Of a DNA stretch of 25,591 nt, positions 21,660 to 25,591 are shown in pieces. Each line of letters starts with the position of its first letter. Position 1 is the stretch's first letter. Source of the DNA: an uncultured Oscillospiraceae bacterium (GTDB lineage Bacteria; Bacillota; Clostridia; Oscillospirales; Oscillospiraceae). The stretch covers positions 1-25,591 of the forward strand of contig CAKTEB010000028.1 of assembly GCA_934546685.1 (NCBI GenBank), in the 5' to 3' direction. The position numbers and the translations under genes were made by a program. Under the pieces are notes generated by a model. The model was not told where the DNA came from. It saw nothing but the letters and a program-made list of their open reading frames with translations, and did no database searches.

Positions 21660-22496
21660 TTTCTCCACCATATGGACGTTCAGGTGCGGATAGGTCATCT
21701 CGATGCCGTCCGCGTCAAAGGTGCGCTTGATCTCCTCCATGAGGCCGTAGTACTGATCCCAGTAGCTCTCCGCATCGCAATACATCCGAACGGTGTACTC
21801 AATGGCGCTTTCGCCGTAGCCGGTCACATGGACGAAATAGGGGGGATCCTGATAGAAGCCCCCCAGGTTGTCCGCAGCCTGGGTCAGCGCTGCCTTCACC
21901 GCATCCACCGGACAACTGTAGCTGGCAGTGACGGTGATCTCCACCCGGCGCTTGCCGTCCAGGGTGTAGTTGACGATATTCGAGGAGGTGACGGTGCTGT
22001 TTGGAATGAAGATGATCCGCCGGTCGAAGGTCTTGAGCTTTGTATAGGTCATGCCGATCTCCTCCACAAAGCCCTCGCTGTCGCCGATGGACACATAGTC
22101 CCCCGCGTGGAGTGGCCGGGTGGTGAGAATCACAATGCCTCCGGCCAGGTTGCTGAGGGCCCCCTGGATGGCCAGGGACAGGGCCAAGCCTGCCACGCTC
22201 AAAAGAGCGATCAGGCTGGTCACGTCGATGTTCAGGGAGCTGGCCACAATGGTACCGGCCACGAAGTACAACAGGATCCGGCACCCGGCCCGCAGGAACC
22301 CATAGAGGCTCCGATCGATCTTCGAGCGCTCCAGAAAACGGTCAAAGAGCCGGCTCAAGAGCTTGACCAGCACCACCAGCACCACGATCAGCAGCAAGAT
22401 CTTGATGATGGCCCCCAGGGACATACTTTTGAACTTTCCGACCAGGGAGCTTACCTCCTCCTGGTCGATCTGCGTGGGAATCGTTGCAGTGAGCAT
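21657..22496 (-). CDS. mscS: Small-conductance mechanosensitive ion channel (MscS family)
   Basis: A 279-residue membrane channel that opens under membrane tension to release solutes on osmotic downshock. Two N-terminal hydrophobic helices (about 28-48 and 67-90) precede the pore-lining TM3, ALLSVAGLALSLAIQGALSNLAGGI (about 95-120), with the Gly/Ala packing typical of MscS. The cytosolic beta domain follows (DYVSIGDSEGFVEEIGMTYTKLKTFDRRIIFIPNSTV) and then the alpha/beta domain, to a total close to MscS of E. coli (286 aa). The start at 22496 has AAGGAGG upstream, and this ribosome binding site overlaps the znuB stop. It therefore appears to be the last gene of the zinc-transport operon, an unusual partner. 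Confidence 0.92.
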   Translation of the reverse strand: MLTATIPTQIDQEEVSSLVGKFKSMSLGAIIKILLLIVVLVVLVKLLSRLFDRFLERSKIDRSLYGFLRAGCRILLYFVAGTIVASSLNIDVTSLIALLSVAGLALSLAIQGALSNLAGGIVILTTRPLHAGDYVSIGDSEGFVEEIGMTYTKLKTFDRRIIFIPNSTVTSSNIVNYTLDGKRRVEITVTASYSCPVDAVKAALTQAADNLGGFYQDPPYFVHVTGYGESAIEYTVRMYCDAESYWDQYYGLMEEIKRTFDADGIEMTYPHLNVHMVEK

Positions 22497-22508
22497 CCGT
22501 CGTCCTCC

Positions 22509-23360
22509 TTATCCCTTCCGCCGCAGCAGGAAGCCCGCAAAGAAATAGATGGCCAGCAGCAGGGAGATGGCCGCGCCGGTGGAGCAGCCCCAGTAGTAGG
22601 AGGCCATGAGCCCTAAAATCCCGCAGACCAGAGCCCCCAGCACGGAAAACAGGTGATACTGCCGGAGATTCCGGGCAAAGTTCCGGGAGGCCGCACCGGG
22701 CAGTACCAGCAGGCTATTGATGACCAGCAGTCCCACCCAGCTCAGGGCCATGGTCACCACCACGGCGATCACCAGCGTAAACAGGGCCTGTACCGCCCCC
22801 ACCTTGATGCCCCGGCTGTGGGCCAGGTTGGGATGGAGCACCGACAGAAACAGTCCGTTGGAGCACAGGCACCAGACCACCGCCACGATCACCAGCACCA
22901 AAGCCAGGATCCCGATCTCCGCCGGACGCACCGACAGGATATCGCCGATGAGATAGTTGTTGAACTTTGTAAAGCTGCCGCCGCCCCAGGTGGCGATCAG
23001 AATGCCCAGCGCCACCGCCGTGGAGGAAAACACGCCGATGACCGTATCCCCGGACAGATTGGACCGCCGCCGCACATAGGTAAACAGCAGGGCAAACACC
23101 GCCGACAGCAGCACCGCCATTCCCAGTGGAAAGGACATGCCGCAGATGGAGCCGATGGCGATACCCGTAAAGGCCGAGTGGCCCAGGGCGTCGGAGAAAA
23201 AGCTCATGTTGCCGGTAACCACATGGCAGCTGAGGAGCCCCAGCAGGGGGCACAGCACCAGGATGCCCAGCAGGGCGTTCTTCATAAACAGCATAGTCCC
23301 GGGCTGGGCCCACTCAAAGGGCAGCAGGGACACGATATGATACCAGATCTCCATGGTCAC
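22509..23360 (-). CDS. znuB: Zinc/manganese-type ABC transporter permease
   Basis: A 283-residue permease of the ABC-3 family (ZnuB/AdcB/TroC type), which forms the membrane channel for a divalent metal. About eight hydrophobic helices are visible. LGHSAFTGIAIGSICGMSFPLG near residues 55-75 is the family's conserved region, and the segment IGVFSSTAVALGILIATWGGG follows. The start is taken as GTG 23360 in a GTGA overlap with the znuC stop, the style also used in the pot operon. An ATG two codons later (23354) with AGGAG at 5 bases is equally possible. It is the third gene of znuA-znuC-znuB and is followed by mscS after 12 bases. Confidence 0.92.
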   Translation of the reverse strand: MTMEIWYHIVSLLPFEWAQPGTMLFMKNALLGILVLCPLLGLLSCHVVTGNMSFFSDALGHSAFTGIAIGSICGMSFPLGMAVLLSAVFALLFTYVRRRSNLSGDTVIGVFSSTAVALGILIATWGGGSFTKFNNYLIGDILSVRPAEIGILALVLVIVAVVWCLCSNGLFLSVLHPNLAHSRGIKVGAVQALFTLVIAVVVTMALSWVGLLVINSLLVLPGAASRNFARNLRQYHLFSVLGALVCGILGLMASYYWGCSTGAAISLLLAIYFFAGFLLRRKG

Positions 23361-24112
23361 TCCTCCCCTCCCGCCATATGGAATACGGACCGGAACTCCG
23401 GAGAGGACAGTACCTGCTCCGGGGTTCCCTGGGTCAAAACGGTTTCTTTCAGCAGCACCACCTTGTCCACATAGTGGCTGAGCATGGCGAAGTCATGGGT
23501 CACCATCAAAATGGACAGGTCGAATTTCGTGCGGATCTCATCTAGCATCGTCAGCAGCTGGTGGATCCCCTCGGCGTCCACGCCGGACAGGGGTTCGTCC
23601 AAAATCAGAATATCCGGCACCGGCTCCAGCGCCAGGGCCAGCAGCACCCGCTGGAGCTCACCCCCGGAGAGGCTGCCGATCTTCTTGTCGATCAGGCTCT
23701 CCCCATGGACGTTTTTAAGGCAGGAGAGCACCGTCTCCCGGAGCTTTTTTCCCACATGAAAGGCCGCCGGGCCCCTGCCAATGCACATGGCGAAGAGATC
23801 CAGCACGCTCACCGGGTCGCCCTGGGAGAAGCTAGGACTCTGAGGCACATAGCCGATGCGGAATTTCCGGCTCCGCTGGCCCGCGGGCTGGAAGGTGATC
23901 TTTCCCTGGTGCTCCCGCTGGCCCAGGATGGAGCGGATCAGGGTGGATTTGCCTGCGCCGTTGGGGCCAATCAGCGCCACGATCTCTCCGCAGTGGATGT
24001 GAAAATTCACGTCCCGAAGGATCTCGTCACTGCCGATCTTCACGCCCAGATGTTCGATTTTCAGGCAGCAGTGTCCGCTGCACCCCTGCCCTTGATGCTT
24101 TTCTACGCTCAT
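23357..24112 (-). CDS. znuC: Zinc/manganese-type ABC transporter ATP-binding protein
   Basis: A 251-residue ATPase of the metal importer. Walker A is GPNGAGKST (49-57), the Q-loop is YVPQ, the signature is LSGGELQRVLLA, Walker B is ILILDEPLSGVD and the switch is MVTHD. Before the ABC fold there is a short Cys/His-rich leader (His6, Cys11, His14, Cys15, Cys16), and His38, His40 and Cys41 fall in the HIHCGE strand, so metal contact is conceivable. ATG 24112 overlaps the znuA stop by 4 bp (ATGA). Whether the metal is zinc or manganese is inferred mainly from ZnuA. Confidence 0.92.
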   Translation of the reverse strand: MSVEKHQGQGCSGHCCLKIEHLGVKIGSDEILRDVNFHIHCGEIVALIGPNGAGKSTLIRSILGQREHQGKITFQPAGQRSRKFRIGYVPQSPSFSQGDPVSVLDLFAMCIGRGPAAFHVGKKLRETVLSCLKNVHGESLIDKKIGSLSGGELQRVLLALALEPVPDILILDEPLSGVDAEGIHQLLTMLDEIRTKFDLSILMVTHDFAMLSHYVDKVVLLKETVLTQGTPEQVLSSPEFRSVFHMAGGEE

Positions 24113-24972
24113 TGCAGTCCCGCCTTTAACGCGTCAATATCCTCGTCCATGACCTGGACGTAGTCCCCGGAGTCGGAGGACATGCCCAGGTTCAGGATCC
24201 CCAGCTTGGCCCCGGTCTCCTGGGAGACGATCTCCGCGGCATTGGCCGCGCCGTTCTTCTCCGCAAAGATCATAGGAAGTCCATGCTCCTTTGTCAGCTC
24301 CATGACCTCCTTTAATTCCGCCGCCGAGGGCTCGGCCCCCTCTTCCTCCTCCATGGCCGCCAGAATGGTCAGTCCGTAGGCGTCAGCAAAGTAGGAAAAG
24401 CCGTCGTGGAAGGTCACCAGCTCCTTGCAGCTCAGGCTCTGGGCCGCCGGATACCAGTCCTCCTGATATTTTTTTAGGATCTCATCAGTATAGGCTTTGG
24501 CGTTGGCCTGGAAGTTCTCCGCATAGTCCGGGTATTTCTCCCCCAGAGCCGCCGCGATATTCTCCCCCTGCTGGGCGTACCGCCGGGGATCCAGCCAGAT
24601 ATGAGGGTCATCCTCCAGGAGCTCAATGCCCTCCGAGCTGTCGATGATGGCCCCCTCCTCCTTGCCGGAGAGGCTGGAGGACATGAAATCCTCAAGGCCC
24701 GCACCGGAGAGGATCACCGCCTCCGCCTGTTCGATTTTCTTCATCTGGCCGGTGGTGATGGTGTAGTCGTGGAGGCAGGATACCTGCTCCTGGATCAGAA
24801 GCTCCACCTGGAATCCCTCGGTGTCCCCCAGCACGGCCTGGGTGAGCTCGTAGACCGGCTTTGTGGTGGCCAGCAGGAGTTTTCCCTCAGTCTTTGTCTC
24901 CGCTCCAGCGCCGCCGCAGCCCGCTAGAAGGCATAATACAGCTGCTGTCAGGCAGCATAGAATTCGTTTCAA
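24109..24972 (-). CDS. znuA: Metal (zinc) ABC transporter substrate-binding lipoprotein
   Basis: A 287-residue cluster A-I solute-binding lipoprotein. The signal peptide ends in lipobox LAGC (lipidated Cys19). Three metal-ligand histidines are visible at the family positions: His68 (CLHDY), His124 (DPHIWLDP) and His189 (TFHDGFSYFADAYG); the fourth ligand is probably an acidic residue in the C-terminal lobe. A long His-rich loop, typical of many ZnuA proteins, is absent. Three His ligands favour zinc over manganese, but not decisively. The start codon is TTG (24970-24972), supported by GGAGG (24981-24985) 8 bases upstream; no ATG is available nearby. It is the first gene of the operon, downstream of a TATAAT promoter. 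Confidence 0.92.
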   Translation of the reverse strand: MKRILCCLTAAVLCLLAGCGGAGAETKTEGKLLLATTKPVYELTQAVLGDTEGFQVELLIQEQVSCLHDYTITTGQMKKIEQAEAVILSGAGLEDFMSSSLSGKEEGAIIDSSEGIELLEDDPHIWLDPRRYAQQGENIAAALGEKYPDYAENFQANAKAYTDEILKKYQEDWYPAAQSLSCKELVTFHDGFSYFADAYGLTILAAMEEEEGAEPSAAELKEVMELTKEHGLPMIFAEKNGAANAAEIVSQETGAKLGILNLGMSSDSGDYVQVMDEDIDALKAGLQ

Positions 24973-25005
24973 ATGCGTTTCCTCCGTTATTTAGCGTTAT
25001 ATTTT

Positions 25006-25035
25006 ATTATATCATGCCGTGCAATACCTTGTAAA
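25006..25035 (-). promoter_or_regulatory. Promoter of the znuACB-mscS operon
   Basis: On the minus strand, TTTACA (25030-25035, 5/6) precedes a perfect TATAAT (25006-25011) with an 18-bp spacer, about 33 bases upstream of the TTG start. The surrounding A/T-rich sequence contains imperfect symmetry (TATAATAAAATATA), but no clear Zur, AdcR or MntR box. Confidence 0.65.
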
Positions 25036-25121
25036 ATACTTTTTCCTCTGGAATATGCCTCGTTAATATGCAGGAACCCCCTGGAATTCATGCAAATTCA
25101 GCAGAGTTTCGGGCCATTTGC

Positions 25122-25150
25122 TTGCAATCCACCGGGGGCTTTGCTAGAAT
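25122..25150 (+). promoter_or_regulatory. Promoter of the hydratase gene
   Basis: TTGCAA (25122-25127) is followed by a 17-bp spacer and TAGAAT (25145-25150, 5/6), which also has an extended TGC just before it. The start codon is 33 bases downstream. Confidence 0.72.
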
Positions 25151-25183
25151 AGACACAATTACTATGTACCAGGAGGACTCGGA

Positions 25184-25591
25184 ATGATCTCAGTATGGAA
25201 CGAGGGCGGCTACTACCGCCAGGGCGCGGCTGTTTCCGCCCAGGAGGGCGCGGCCCTGGGCTACGCGCCGGAGACCGGACGGCAGAAGACCATGGCCTAC
25301 AGCGTCATGGCCGCCCACAATCACAGCGGGGATATGCAGCACCTGAAAATGAAGTTCGACGCCATGGCGTCCCACGATATCACCTATGTGGGCATCATCC
25401 AGACGGCCCGGGCCAGCGGCCTTGACCACTTTCCCCTGCCCTATGTGCTCACAAACTGTCATAACAGTCTCTGCGCTGTGGGCGGCACCATCAATGAGGA
25501 CGACCATGTGTTCGGCCTCTCCGCCGCAAAAAAGTACGGCGGTGAATTTGTCCCGGCCCATATGGCGGTCATCCACTCCTATATGCGGGAG
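25184..25591 (+). CDS. Aconitase-family hydratase (YbhJ-like), 5' part cut by window edge
   Basis: The first 136 codons of a longer gene. The segment FPLPYVLTNCHNSLCAVGG, followed by INEDDHVFGLSAAKKYGGEFVPAHMAVIHSYMRE, matches the N-terminal part of the aconitase superfamily, closest to the YbhJ-type hydratases (roughly 750 residues) that are common in Clostridia. The family uses a [4Fe-4S] cluster to hydrate or dehydrate tricarboxylate-like substrates; the cluster cysteines lie beyond the window. ATG 25184 has AGGAGG (25171-25176) 7 bases upstream and a good promoter. Substrate specificity of this subfamily is not established. Confidence 0.82.
   Translation, partial: MISVWNEGGYYRQGAAVSAQEGAALGYAPETGRQKTMAYSVMAAHNHSGDMQHLKMKFDAMASHDITYVGIIQTARASGLDHFPLPYVLTNCHNSLCAVGGTINEDDHVFGLSAAKKYGGEFVPAHMAVIHSYMRE

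Noticed and set aside
24990..25035. Zur, AdcR or MntR operator at the znu promoter
   Set aside because: The A/T-rich symmetry is imperfect, and no known consensus (TCGTAATNATTACGA, TTAACYRGTTAA or an MntR box) fits well enough.
1..25591. CRISPR arrays, prophage, integrases, toxin-antitoxin or restriction systems
   Set aside because: None was seen on either strand; apart from the palindromic element, the region is core-genome in character.

Overview
The window looks like chromosomal DNA from a GC-rich, strictly anaerobic, Gram-positive gut-type bacterium of the class Clostridia, probably Oscillospiraceae (near Flavonifractor, Oscillibacter or Lawsonibacter). This is inferred from the class III ribonucleotide reductase, strong AGGAGG-type ribosome binding sites, long-form HPF, a CBS/DRTGG-type Mn pyrophosphatase, a DUF975 protein, GTP-type PEP carboxykinase and lipoprotein-type binding proteins. 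No phage, insertion sequence, CRISPR array or rRNA is visible. Most of the content is housekeeping and transport.

Layout: a tRNA-Thr (minus strand, cut by the window start) with a consensus promoter; a PepD-like dipeptidase; the anaerobic RNR operon under two helically phased NrdR boxes; a CBS/DRTGG pyrophosphatase; a four-gene polyamine ABC operon (potABCD) with overlapping genes; a 162-bp palindromic MITE-like element; a Cof-type HAD phosphatase; ychF; a G5/3D cell-wall protein; a convergent XRE-TPR regulator, divergent from a DUF975 membrane protein plus a HAD phosphatase; a GNAT acetyltransferase with a 39-residue membrane protein; a lipoprotein cyclophilin (minus) divergent from PEP carboxykinase; long-form HPF; a minus-strand znuA-znuC-znuB-mscS operon; and the 5' part of a YbhJ-like aconitase-family hydratase.

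The most notable observation is in the RNR operon. The large NrdD polypeptide ends after its zinc knuckle and lacks the glycyl-radical domain. That domain (RRITGYLVG) is encoded by a separate 53-codon gene with its own perfect Shine-Dalgarno, which overlaps nrdG by 8 bp. The class III reductase therefore appears to be assembled from two chains, with the radical carried on a detachable small subunit. Other items worth a second look are phased nonamer repeats upstream of the nrd promoter, the palindromic element after potD, a PotD anchored by a C-terminal helix rather than a lipid, a terminator-like structure in the potA leader, and several perfect palindromes over promoters. There is no gene-free stretch longer than 300 bases; the longest, after potD (10890-11174), holds a terminator and the MITE-like element.
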